From assembly GCA_028875175.1 (NCBI GenBank), contig JAPPFO010000137.1:18165-23554 (forward strand): a stretch of DNA of 5,390 bases, in the 5' to 3' direction. The number at the start of each line of letters is the position of its first letter. The stretch's first letter is position 1. The translations under genes were made by a program, and so were the position numbers. Shown here one piece after another: positions 1-5,390 of the stretch. Source of the DNA: Chloroflexota bacterium (GTDB lineage: Bacteria; Chloroflexota; UBA11872). The notes under the pieces are model-generated. The model was not told the origin of the DNA. It ran no database searches and saw nothing but the letters and a program-made list of their open reading frames with translations.

Positions 1-40
1 GATCTAAGCCGGTACTGGCCCAAGCCCTCGTTCCCCCGGC

Positions 41-74
41 CCGAAACGTGTAGCATCGGCACACAGGGTTTCGG
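41..74 (+). promoter_or_regulatory. Imperfect hairpin / inverted repeat upstream of the first PhyH gene
   Basis: Positions 41-47 (ccgaaac) are the exact reverse complement of 68-74 (gtttcgg). Directly inside them, 48-51 (gtgt) pairs with 61-64 (acac). The result is an 11-bp stem with a 3-nt bulge (65-67) and a 9-nt loop (52-60). No T-tract follows, so it is not a standard intrinsic terminator. A weak -10-like hexamer, TAGCAT (51-56), overlaps the loop, without a convincing -35. It could be an operator, a leader structure or the tail of an upstream gene. The rest of 1-119 shows no other feature; a TAA at 5-7 could end an upstream gene, but this cannot be tested here. Confidence 0.35.
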
Positions 75-119
75 CAGTCACCCGCCGGCAATCCAGGCCG
101 CGGCGGCAGGAGAACTCGA

Positions 120-920
120 ATGGCAGTGGCGGAACCACAACTGCGCACACTCACCCCCGAACAGGTCGATCAGTTCCACATCGACGGCTATCTCGCGGTC
201 CACGACCTGCTGGACGCGGATGAGGTCGCCGACCTCGCCGAACGCGCCGACCTCATCGCCGCCGGCAAAGCCGACCACATCCCCGAAACCAGCATCCAAC
301 TCGAACGAGTCTTCCGCGAAGGCGAACGCGAAGTAGAGAACCAGGTCCTCTCCGTCCGCAAACTCTTCAATCTCGCCGTCTACGACGACCTCCTCTGGGG
401 CCACGTCACCAACCCCAAGATCGTCGACGTCATCGCCGACCTCATGGGCACCGACGACATCAAGCTCTACGGCGACCAACTCTTCATGAAGCCCCCCGAA
501 ATCGGCGCCGCCCAGGACTGGCACCAGGACTCCGCCTCCTGGCGCGACATCCTCCCCATGGACCTCGTCACCGCCTGGACATCCATCGACCACGCCACCA
601 CCGACAACGGCTGCCTCAACTTCGCCCCGGGCACCCATCGCTGGGGCATGCTCACCCGGCCCCGCCTCGAGCCGTTGCTGCCCGACTTGGGCACGGACGA
701 ATGGCCAGTTCGGGCAGCGCCGCTTGGGCCGGGGAGCGTCAGCTTCCACCACAGCCTGGTGTTGCATCAGAGCAACGCCAACACCTCCGGCAATCGCCGC
801 CGCGGCTACGCCACCCACTTCATGCGCGCCAGCTCCTACAAGGACGAGGAAGTCACCGACGCCCCCAAGATGCCCCCGTTCAAGCAAGTCCGCGGCCGCT
901 CCTTCCCGGGTCGCGTCTAA
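120..920 (+). CDS. Phytanoyl-CoA dioxygenase (PhyH) family protein, first tandem copy
   Basis: A 266-residue cytosolic non-haem iron oxygenase of the PhyH family. These enzymes use Fe(II), 2-oxoglutarate and O2 to hydroxylate, or sometimes halogenate or epimerise, small substrates. The length is typical of the family. The double-stranded beta-helix core carries the facial triad: H135 and D137 in WHQDS, and distal H216 in LVLHQSNAN. Arginines 226-228 follow at the right distance to hold the 2-oxoglutarate carboxylate. The C-terminus has the tail RGRSFPGRV. The start is ATG at 120, set by AGGAGA at 108-113 with a 6-nt gap. There is no signal peptide. A paralogue follows 32 nt downstream on the same strand, so co-transcription is likely. 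Leucine codons change character near residue 184 (see findings). The substrate cannot be read from sequence; true phytanoyl-CoA is unlikely in bacteria. Family call is firm, substrate unknown. Confidence 0.93.
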   Translation: MAVAEPQLRTLTPEQVDQFHIDGYLAVHDLLDADEVADLAERADLIAAGKADHIPETSIQLERVFREGEREVENQVLSVRKLFNLAVYDDLLWGHVTNPKIVDVIADLMGTDDIKLYGDQLFMKPPEIGAAQDWHQDSASWRDILPMDLVTAWTSIDHATTDNGCLNFAPGTHRWGMLTRPRLEPLLPDLGTDEWPVRAAPLGPGSVSFHHSLVLHQSNANTSGNRRRGYATHFMRASSYKDEEVTDAPKMPPFKQVRGRSFPGRV

Positions 921-936
921 CCGCGCCTTGCGTTAG

Positions 937-942
937 AGGAGG
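937..942 (+). promoter_or_regulatory. Ribosome binding site of the second PhyH gene
   Basis: A perfect AGGAGG lies 10 nt before the ATG at 953 and within the 32-nt gap after the first PhyH stop. It fixes the start at 953. An in-frame ATG at 701 would make a 346-residue protein whose first 84 residues overlap the first gene out of frame and have low-complexity composition. Confidence 0.85.
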
Positions 943-952
943 GAGATCGGCG

Positions 953-1741
953 ATGAGTTCAGAACGCCGTACGCTCACCCAGGTCCAGGTTGACTCGTTC
1001 TGGCGCAACGGCTGGCTGGTCGTCGAAGACCTGCTGTCACCTGACGATGTCGCCCGGCTTGGCCAACGTGCCGACCAGATCGCCCGCGGCGGGACCGATG
1101 CAAACCCGGAGCGAGTTCAGGCCGAAAAGGTCATTCGCGAAGGCGAAGCCGAAGCCGCCGCCCGCGAGCTCGAAGTCCGCAAGCTCTACTGGCTGGCCGG
1201 CGAGGACCACGTGCTGCAGGACCATGCCCGCCATCCCGCCATCGTCGATGTCATCGCCGACCTGCTCGACACCGACGACATCAAGCTCTACGCCGACCAG
1301 CTATTCATGAAGCCGCCCGCCATTGGCGCCGCCCAACCCTGGCACCAGGACTCCAAGTCCTTCATCGACATCTACCCGATGGACCTGGTCACCGCCTGGG
1401 CCGCCATTGACGACTCAACCCTCGAGAACGGCTGTCTCGAGTTCGTCTCCGGCAGCCACCTCTGGGGTCTCCTGAGCAACGAACAGATGGACGAGCACCG
1501 CTCGCTGATCGGAAACGACCCCGCCTACACGCCGGATCCGGGGCCGCTGCGCTCCGGCAGCGTCAGCTTTCACCACAGCCTCACCTGGCACGCCAGCCGC
1601 GCCAACACCAGCACCGCCCGGCGCCGCGGCTACGCGGTCCACTACATGCGCGCCGAGTCCCGCCGCGCCGCGATTCTCGATGCGCCGCGAGTCCCCCCGC
1701 CGCTTCAGATCCGCGGCCGCTCCTTCGAAGGCTGCGTCTAG
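953..1741 (+). CDS. Phytanoyl-CoA dioxygenase (PhyH) family protein, second tandem copy
   Basis: A 262-residue Fe(II)/2-oxoglutarate-dependent oxygenase, paralogous to its upstream neighbour. The iron triad is intact: H131 and D133 in WHQDS, and H213 in LTWHASRAN. Arginines 223-225 are the candidate co-substrate anchor. By eye, residues 97-174 match residues 101-178 of the first copy at 57 of 78 positions. The segment between the core and the distal His (about 175-201 here) and the N-terminal helices (about 45-75) differ strongly. Those regions usually shape the substrate pocket, so the copies may act on different substrates or successive steps. The C-terminal tail RGRSFEGCV is shared. The gene sits 32 nt after the first copy with its own strong Shine-Dalgarno, suggesting a two-gene operon. 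It ends 5 bp from the stop of the convergent oxidoreductase gene. Family is certain, substrate unknown. Confidence 0.93.
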   Translation: MSSERRTLTQVQVDSFWRNGWLVVEDLLSPDDVARLGQRADQIARGGTDANPERVQAEKVIREGEAEAAARELEVRKLYWLAGEDHVLQDHARHPAIVDVIADLLDTDDIKLYADQLFMKPPAIGAAQPWHQDSKSFIDIYPMDLVTAWAAIDDSTLENGCLEFVSGSHLWGLLSNEQMDEHRSLIGNDPAYTPDPGPLRSGSVSFHHSLTWHASRANTSTARRRGYAVHYMRAESRRAAILDAPRVPPPLQIRGRSFEGCV

Positions 1742-1746
1742 CCGGA

Positions 1747-2835
1747 CTACGCCGTCTCCGGAATCGAGACAGCCTGCCGCATACCCGTTTCTGACGAGCG
1801 GTAGGCGGCCTGCACCGCCTCGTTGACCCACATCCCGGCTTCGTTCTCCAGCTGGGGCGGTTCGCCGGTCAGGCACGACTGGAAGAACGCGCTGGTCATC
1901 AGGCTGTACTCGTCGTTCCGCGCGTCCTCGTCGCTAAACGTCCAGGACTTGTGCGGCGATCCGGCGTGATTGCCCTGATGCGACATCCACTCCAGCGGTT
2001 CGCCTCGGCGCGTTCCGCCGGGATTGAACCGAAGCCAACCGTCCCGGCCCCAGAGAATGAACCCGGAGTGCCGCCCCGATCCGTACTCGGGCCGAGTCAC
2101 GTAGTAGCCGGCGCTGAGATTCCCCACCATCCCGCTCTTGAACTGGACGGTTACCGAGGCCGCGTCCTCAACTGGCAGCGGCTCGCCGCCCACGACACCG
2201 GTTGCCGCACTGACCGACGCGAAGTCATCCCCCGTGAGGTACCGCATCAAGTCCAGGTAATGGCAACCCAGGAAGGTCAGGTACCCGCCGCCGGAGCGTG
2301 CCTTGTCGAAAATCCAGCCGCCCTGCAACGTCTCCCACTGGTGCGTCCGGTCGTGATCGGCGATAAACCACGCCTGGCACGCAAACAGGTCGCCCAGCAG
2401 CCCCTCGGCCACGATGCGCCGAGCCTCCTGCACGATGGCCCGCTGTCGGCTCACGTACGCAATCGAGAAGTTCAGGCCCGCGCTCTGAGCCTTGCAATAG
2501 ATGCGACGGTAGTCGTCGAGTTCGGCGAATCCCGGCTTTTCGTGCCAGACGTGACAGCCCGCATCCAGCGAGGCCTCGATCATCGCGGGCATGCGCCACG
2601 CCTCCATCGTCACAAGCGTGGCGGCCGGCTTGAAGTCACTGAACAGGGCGTCGGGATCGGTGTACGTCGCGGTCACGCGGTCGCCAACAGCTTCCTTGGC
2701 GGCGTCGAACGTGCCACCGGTCGCATCAAGAACGGCCACCTCGCCGACCTCGGAGTTCCTCGCCGCGGCGTAGAGGGACCCCAGGTGATTGCCGGTGGGT
2801 TCGATGATCAGCGCGACGCGCAGTGAATCGCTCAC
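1747..2835 (-). CDS. Gfo/Idh/MocA family NAD(P)-dependent oxidoreductase
   Basis: A 362-residue protein of the glucose-fructose oxidoreductase / inositol dehydrogenase / MocA family, cytosolic enzymes that oxidise or reduce sugars, inositols and related polyols. An N-terminal Rossmann domain (about 1-125) starts with beta-strand LRVALIIE and a degenerate glycine loop (EPTGNHLGS). It ends with the family hallmark E99-K100-P101 (HEKPGF), whose Lys contacts nicotinamide and substrate. The C-terminal alpha/beta domain has GGGYLTFLGCHYLD (182-195): the family's glycine run, H192 and D195 are present, but Phe188 stands where the usual catalytic Asp would be. The start is GTG at 2835, chosen because AGGAG (2843-2847) lies 7 nt upstream. 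In-frame extension to 3060 would overlap the upstream gene. It lies 65 nt downstream of the unknown protein on the same strand, probably co-transcribed. Substrate unknown. Confidence 0.92.
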   Translation of the reverse strand: MSDSLRVALIIEPTGNHLGSLYAAARNSEVGEVAVLDATGGTFDAAKEAVGDRVTATYTDPDALFSDFKPAATLVTMEAWRMPAMIEASLDAGCHVWHEKPGFAELDDYRRIYCKAQSAGLNFSIAYVSRQRAIVQEARRIVAEGLLGDLFACQAWFIADHDRTHQWETLQGGWIFDKARSGGGYLTFLGCHYLDLMRYLTGDDFASVSAATGVVGGEPLPVEDAASVTVQFKSGMVGNLSAGYYVTRPEYGSGRHSGFILWGRDGWLRFNPGGTRRGEPLEWMSHQGNHAGSPHKSWTFSDEDARNDEYSLMTSAFFQSCLTGEPPQLENEAGMWVNEAVQAAYRSSETGMRQAVSIPETA

Positions 2836-2842
2836 AGGACGG

Positions 2843-2847
2843 CTCCT
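2843..2847 (-). promoter_or_regulatory. Ribosome binding site fixing the GTG start of the oxidoreductase
   Basis: On the minus strand AGGAG is followed by 7 nt and then GTG. It decides in favour of GTG at 2833-2835 over upstream in-frame ATG codons inside the preceding gene. Confidence 0.75.
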
Positions 2848-2854
2848 GAAAGGC

Positions 2855-2873
2855 GCGCCGCGAACCGCGGCGC
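2855..2873 (-). promoter_or_regulatory. GC-rich hairpin between the two minus-strand genes
   Basis: Positions 2855-2862 (gcgccgcg) are the exact reverse complement of 2866-2873, giving an 8-bp all-G/C stem with a 3-nt loop. It lies in the 65-nt gap after the unknown gene's stop and 7 nt before the oxidoreductase Shine-Dalgarno. Only TTT follows it, so it is a poor intrinsic terminator. It could stabilise or process the dicistronic message or limit downstream translation. In GC-rich DNA such a stem can also arise by chance. Confidence 0.3.
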
Positions 2874-2900
2874 CGTGATTGGAGAGTGTGCCCCGCTTCG

Positions 2901-3755
2901 CTATCCCTCGCCAGACACGCGCGCGATTGTGATCTCGGCGTTTCGTGTCCAAACCTCGTTGAAGACCAGCGGCTTGGGTCGGCCGCGCACGACGCCTGGT
3001 GGCTCGACCGCCCCTTCGCGAAGTTCGTTTCTGTCGCGCCCGCGAACCTCGTGATACCACGACAACTCGCTAGCGGCCGGCTCGACTTCGCGCCGCAGAA
3101 TGAACTCCACGTGGTCGAAGCTGCTGAACGCCACACCGGCCAGGAACACGCGATCGAGCCCCTGCCCGTCCCACGTGGCCAGATCCGGGACGATTACCGG
3201 CTCGGTGCAGACCTGGAACTTCTCGTTCCGCTCGTCGAAGTTGATGAGTTCGACCGGAAACTCGATGGTCACCGTCAGTTGACGAGCTTCGTCGCGATAC
3301 GAGCACGTCGCATTCAATAGCGCACTGTCTTGCGTGGCCTGGATGACCGCAGGCACTGAAGTCAGCGCTTCGGCCTCCGCAAAGTGGCGAATGTCGACCT
3401 CAAAGTTCGCGTAGTGCCCGGCCAGCGAGTGCCGTCCGACAGACTCGGTGTCAGTCGACGGCCGCCTGGCAATCGGGACTCCGAGCGTCTCGGAAAAGAC
3501 CGCCCGGTATTCGCCGCTCGGAATCTGGAACAGATTCTCGCTGACGATGGTGTACTCGGCCCGGCAGGGAGCGATGACGTAGCACGTGAATGGCTCGCCC
3601 GCGTCAGGGCTGATCGTCAGTCGCGCGTCCGCCTTCAGGCGGACGCAGATTACGTCGCCCCGATCGGCCAGCAGCCCGCCCGTGTACTTGTAAATCGGGT
3701 CGGGTTCGTGCGGGTGGTGCGTCCAGGTCAGTAACGACCGCGAGAAGTCAATCAT
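2901..3755 (-). CDS. Conserved-looking protein of unknown function, 284 residues
   Basis: I do not recognise this protein. It begins MIDFSRSLLTWTHHPHEPDP and has no signal peptide or membrane segment, so it is probably cytosolic. It alternates short hydrophobic strands with charged turns (for example VICVRLKA, LTVTIEFPVEL, VEFILRREV), suggesting a mostly beta fold, perhaps two beta domains split near residue 100. Five cysteines (37, 58, 64, 151, 183) form no clear metal motif. A His-rich start (HHPHEP, 13-18) is notable. The start is ATG at 3755 because GGAG (3762-3765) lies 6 nt upstream; ATGs at 3776 and 3821 lack such a site. The reading frame is intact, and codon use looks like its neighbours, which supports a real gene. 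It precedes the oxidoreductase on the same strand by 65 nt, so a linked role, such as carbohydrate binding or an accessory function, is possible but unproven. Confidence 0.8.
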   Translation of the reverse strand: MIDFSRSLLTWTHHPHEPDPIYKYTGGLLADRGDVICVRLKADARLTISPDAGEPFTCYVIAPCRAEYTIVSENLFQIPSGEYRAVFSETLGVPIARRPSTDTESVGRHSLAGHYANFEVDIRHFAEAEALTSVPAVIQATQDSALLNATCSYRDEARQLTVTIEFPVELINFDERNEKFQVCTEPVIVPDLATWDGQGLDRVFLAGVAFSSFDHVEFILRREVEPAASELSWYHEVRGRDRNELREGAVEPPGVVRGRPKPLVFNEVWTRNAEITIARVSGEG

Positions 3756-3761
3756 GTTGGT

Positions 3762-3765
3762 CTCC
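3762..3765 (-). promoter_or_regulatory. Ribosome binding site of the unknown-function gene
   Basis: On the minus strand GGAG is followed by 6 nt and then ATG. This chooses the start at 3755 over in-frame ATGs further upstream (3776, 3821), where no purine-rich site is seen. Confidence 0.6.
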
Positions 3766-3814
3766 GGCGTTGGCATCGACGGCGAGCATAACCGCGTGTG
3801 CGGCACGCAATCGA

Positions 3815-3830
3815 CGAGCATGGCTGCTCG
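3815..3830. promoter_or_regulatory. Candidate operator palindrome CGAGCA-N4-TGCTCG
   Basis: A perfect 6-bp dyad with a 4-bp centre (tggc) lies midway between the two divergent start codons. The same half-site, cgagcat, recurs at 3783-3789 (there gcgagcat), 31 bp away or about three helical turns. The longer context repeats too: 3775-3789 and 3810-3821 share atcgacg and gagcat. Such spacing is typical of repressor sites, but no regulator gene is in the window and the site is unproven. Confidence 0.35.
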
Positions 3831-3892
3831 ATGTGCGTCGCTCCTACGGGTGGGAATCTCCCGTGCGCGTTAGAGTTTGGATCAGTCTGGAT

Positions 3893-3897
3893 GGGAG
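3893..3897 (+). promoter_or_regulatory. Ribosome binding site of the dehydratase gene
   Basis: GGGAG lies 9 nt before ATG 3907. It selects this start over an in-frame ATG at 3877, which would add ten residues that read through the site itself and precede the conserved family start MRITGLA. Confidence 0.65.
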
Positions 3898-3906
3898 ATT
3901 GGGACG

Positions 3907-5049
3907 ATGAGGATTACAGGTCTGGCCTGCGACTTCATCAATGACGGCTCGCGGAACTGGCCGATCGTGCGGGTCATGACCGATGCCGGCATCACGGGTA
4001 TCGGCGAAGCCTACCCGGTCGGTCCTGACAAGGCGGTCGCCGAGACGGTTCGCTATTTCGAGGACTGGGTGCTTGGATTCGACCCACTCGACGGCGAGCG
4101 AATCTGGCACGAGCTGTATGCGGGCAGCCGCTTTCCCACCGGCTCGGTGATCACGGCTGCGATCAGCGGCATCGACCAGGCACTCTGGGACATCAAGGGC
4201 AAGGCCCTGGATACGCCCGTCTATCAGCTACTTGGTGGCAAGGTGCGGGATCGTGTGCGGGTGTATCAGTCGGCTGGCGGCGATACGCCTGAGGCCATGG
4301 CCGAGCGTGCAATTTGGCTCATCGAAACGTATGGATACACGGCCCTCAAGATCGGTCCGTCTGCGCCTAACGGCGACGCGGAACCCTGGGGCGTTCAGCT
4401 CGATACGGCGGAGCGGCGAATGGCGGCGGTGCGCGAAGCCGTGGGTGACGCCATTGACATCGGCGTCGACCCCCACGCCAAGATCCTCGAACCCGCGCGT
4501 GCCCTGGAAATGGCCGAGCGCATTCGCCCGTACCGTCCCTTCTTCTTTGAGGAGCCGGTCCGGCCGGAGCAGTTCGAACCCCTGGCCAAGCTGGCCGGCA
4601 AGTGCCCAATCCCGATCGCCACCGGCGAATGTCTCTACACGAAATTCGAGTTCCAGCAACTATTGGCTACCGGTGCCGCGGACATTATTCAACCTGACGT
4701 CTGCGTGACGGGCGGCCTGACCGAGATGAAGAAGATCGCGGCCATGGCCGAAGCCCACTACGTGAGCGTTGCACCGCACAACCCACTGGGGCCGCTGGCC
4801 ACGGCCGTGAACGTTCACTTTGCGGCAACGGCGCCCAACTTCCTGATCCTCGAATATCACGCCGACGACGCGGGTGTTCGTGCCGAGGTGCTGGTGGAGC
4901 CGATCCAGCTGGACGATGGCTACGTGTCCATCCCCGAAGGGCCTGGCCTGGGCGTGGAACTGAGCGATGGGATCCTGGAGAAATACCCCTACCGGCCGTG
5001 GCGCCGAGGCCGCCCCACGAAAGCGGACGGCATGCTCGCGTTCATCTAG
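3907..5049 (+). CDS. Enolase-superfamily sugar-acid dehydratase (mandelate racemase / galactonate dehydratase type)
   Basis: A 380-residue cytosolic Mg-dependent enzyme, a typical length for the family. It likely removes water from an aldonic or related sugar acid to give a 2-keto-3-deoxy acid. An N-terminal capping domain (about 1-115, with GITGIGEA and ISGIDQALWDIKGK) is followed by the TIM barrel. Metal ligands are D188, E215 and E241 (in VDPH, FFEEP and TGEC). H190, two residues after the first ligand, and H291 (APHNPLGP), paired with D264 (QPD), match the catalytic pattern of galactonate and mannonate dehydratases. E316 (LEYH) closes the site. No Lys-x-Lys pair is seen on the second strand (ALKIGP), arguing against a mandelate-type racemase. 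The gene is divergent from the unknown-function gene and followed after 2 nt by a lipoprotein gene. Exact substrate is not determined; galactonate dehydratase is the nearest named activity. Confidence 0.92.
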   Translation: MRITGLACDFINDGSRNWPIVRVMTDAGITGIGEAYPVGPDKAVAETVRYFEDWVLGFDPLDGERIWHELYAGSRFPTGSVITAAISGIDQALWDIKGKALDTPVYQLLGGKVRDRVRVYQSAGGDTPEAMAERAIWLIETYGYTALKIGPSAPNGDAEPWGVQLDTAERRMAAVREAVGDAIDIGVDPHAKILEPARALEMAERIRPYRPFFFEEPVRPEQFEPLAKLAGKCPIPIATGECLYTKFEFQQLLATGAADIIQPDVCVTGGLTEMKKIAAMAEAHYVSVAPHNPLGPLATAVNVHFAATAPNFLILEYHADDAGVRAEVLVEPIQLDDGYVSIPEGPGLGVELSDGILEKYPYRPWRRGRPTKADGMLAFI

Positions 5050-5051
5050 CG

Positions 5052-5390
5052 GTGATCCCGCATACCCGGCGGCTGCGATGCTTTGGACTGTGGCCCCTGC
5101 TCCTGGGAGCGATCCTCGCTGCCGCGCTGCTGGCTGCCTGCGGCGAAAGCCCGCCAGCACCTGCGGACTCTGCCGAGTTCGACCGCTCGGCGTACGAAGA
5201 CGCGATCGCCGGCGGTGAAATTTCCGTATCGGCTCGCCTTGAATCCCCGACCAATGATGGCGATGGCGACGTACGGGTCGAAGTGGATCGGCGTCCGTCC
5301 GACACGACGATCCGCCTGGCCGTGTCGATCGTTCGCGGCTCGGAACAAGTGGCATTCGAGTTGATGGAAGTCGGCAACTCGGCCTACCTC
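5052..5390 (+). CDS. Lipoprotein precursor, N-terminal part (continues past the window edge)
   Basis: From GTG 5052 the frame is open for 113 codons to the window end. The N-terminus is a textbook lipoprotein signal: basic n-region (HTRRLR), hydrophobic core (about 11-28, LLLGAILAAALL) and lipobox LAAC with Cys30 as the lipidated residue, followed by GESPPAPADS. The mature protein should be anchored on the outer face of the cytoplasmic membrane. The visible part (about 40-113) is strand-rich and ends in MEVGNSAYL. This loosely resembles the half-barrel of LppX/LolA-like lipoproteins, but the resemblance is weak. The start is 2 nt after the dehydratase stop, with no clear Shine-Dalgarno, so translation may be coupled to the gene before it. 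The absence of an in-frame ATG before the signal and the well-formed signal peptide favour GTG. Function unknown. Confidence 0.8.
   Translation, partial: MIPHTRRLRCFGLWPLLLGAILAAALLAACGESPPAPADSAEFDRSAYEDAIAGGEISVSARLESPTNDGDGDVRVEVDRRPSDTTIRLAVSIVRGSEQVAFELMEVGNSAYL

Larger units (their letters stand above)
3756..3906. promoter_or_regulatory. Divergent intergenic region with candidate promoters
   Basis: This 151-bp gap separates the minus-strand pair from the plus-strand dehydratase and must hold both promoters if each unit has its own. Weak -10-like hexamers are TATGCT on the minus strand (3785-3790) and TAGAGT on the plus strand (3871-3876). Each matches TATAAT at four of six bases, and neither has a good -35. 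Several short inverted repeats lie here: 3794-3798 with 3804-3808, 3815-3820 with 3825-3830, and 3846-3850 with 3860-3864. Confidence 0.45.

Noticed and set aside
78..887. A 269-codon minus-strand open frame opposite the first PhyH gene
   Set aside because: Its translation is a low-complexity run of Gly, Val, Asp and Glu, as expected opposite a GC-rich gene with C-ending codons. The plus-strand frame carries the intact iron-binding motif.
701..952. N-terminal extension of the second PhyH protein by 84 residues
   Set aside because: It overlaps the first PhyH gene out of frame, has no family similarity, and a perfect AGGAGG precedes the internal ATG at 953.
1742..1761. Short inverted repeat ccgga / tccgg as a bidirectional terminator
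   Set aside because: Only 5 bp with a 10-nt loop, lies mostly inside a coding region and has no T-tract on either side.
1951..2826. A 291-codon plus-strand open frame inside the oxidoreductase gene
   Set aside because: Arg/Pro/Ala-rich composition and no recognisable motif; the minus strand encodes an intact Gfo/Idh/MocA protein.
2836..3060. N-terminal extension of the oxidoreductase to an ATG at 3060
   Set aside because: The extra 75 residues are Arg-rich, overlap the upstream gene and precede the Rossmann strand; GTG 2835 has a proper Shine-Dalgarno.
3867..3875. gcgttagag, also present at 930-938, as a shared promoter element
   Set aside because: A 9-nt match is easily due to chance. The copy at 930-938 overlaps a ribosome binding site only 14 nt from a start codon, so it would not be a -10 box in the usual place.
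4660..5355. A 231-codon minus-strand open frame across the dehydratase end and lipoprotein start
   Set aside because: Its composition is that of a shadow frame, and both plus-strand genes it covers have clear functional motifs.

Overview
The window is GC-rich bacterial DNA that is almost fully coding. It holds five complete protein genes and the first part of a sixth. No RNA gene, insertion sequence, CRISPR array or phage gene is visible. Lineage can only be guessed. High GC, paralogous PhyH dioxygenases, a Gfo/Idh/MocA oxidoreductase, an enolase-superfamily sugar-acid dehydratase and a lipobox lipoprotein together resemble uncultivated environmental bacteria such as SAR202-type Chloroflexota or similar heterotrophs. 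That assignment is inference from gene content, not from a marker gene.

Layout. Positions 1-119 are a leader with an imperfect hairpin and a good Shine-Dalgarno. Two tandem plus-strand phytanoyl-CoA dioxygenase (PhyH) family genes follow (120-920 and 953-1741); both keep the His-x-Asp...His iron site. They converge, with 5 bp between the stop codons, on a minus-strand pair. That pair is a 284-residue protein of unknown function (3755 down to 2901), followed downstream by a Gfo/Idh/MocA oxidoreductase with a GTG start (2835 down to 1747). A 151-bp divergent region (3756-3906) carries a palindrome plus a third half-site, a possible shared operator. It separates the minus-strand pair from a plus-strand mandelate racemase/galactonate dehydratase-type enzyme (3907-5049). 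Two bases after that stop, a GTG-started lipoprotein gene begins and runs off the right edge.

How the genes may work together. The Fe(II)/2-oxoglutarate hydroxylases, the NAD(P)-type sugar or polyol oxidoreductase and the acid-sugar dehydratase would fit a catabolic island for hydroxylated or carbohydrate-like substrates. No transporter, kinase/aldolase or regulator lies in the window, so the substrate is not identifiable. The most unusual points are the loss of the usual catalytic Asp in the oxidoreductase (Phe instead), an unrecognised protein encoded just upstream of it, the candidate divergent operator, and an abrupt leucine-codon shift inside the first PhyH gene.
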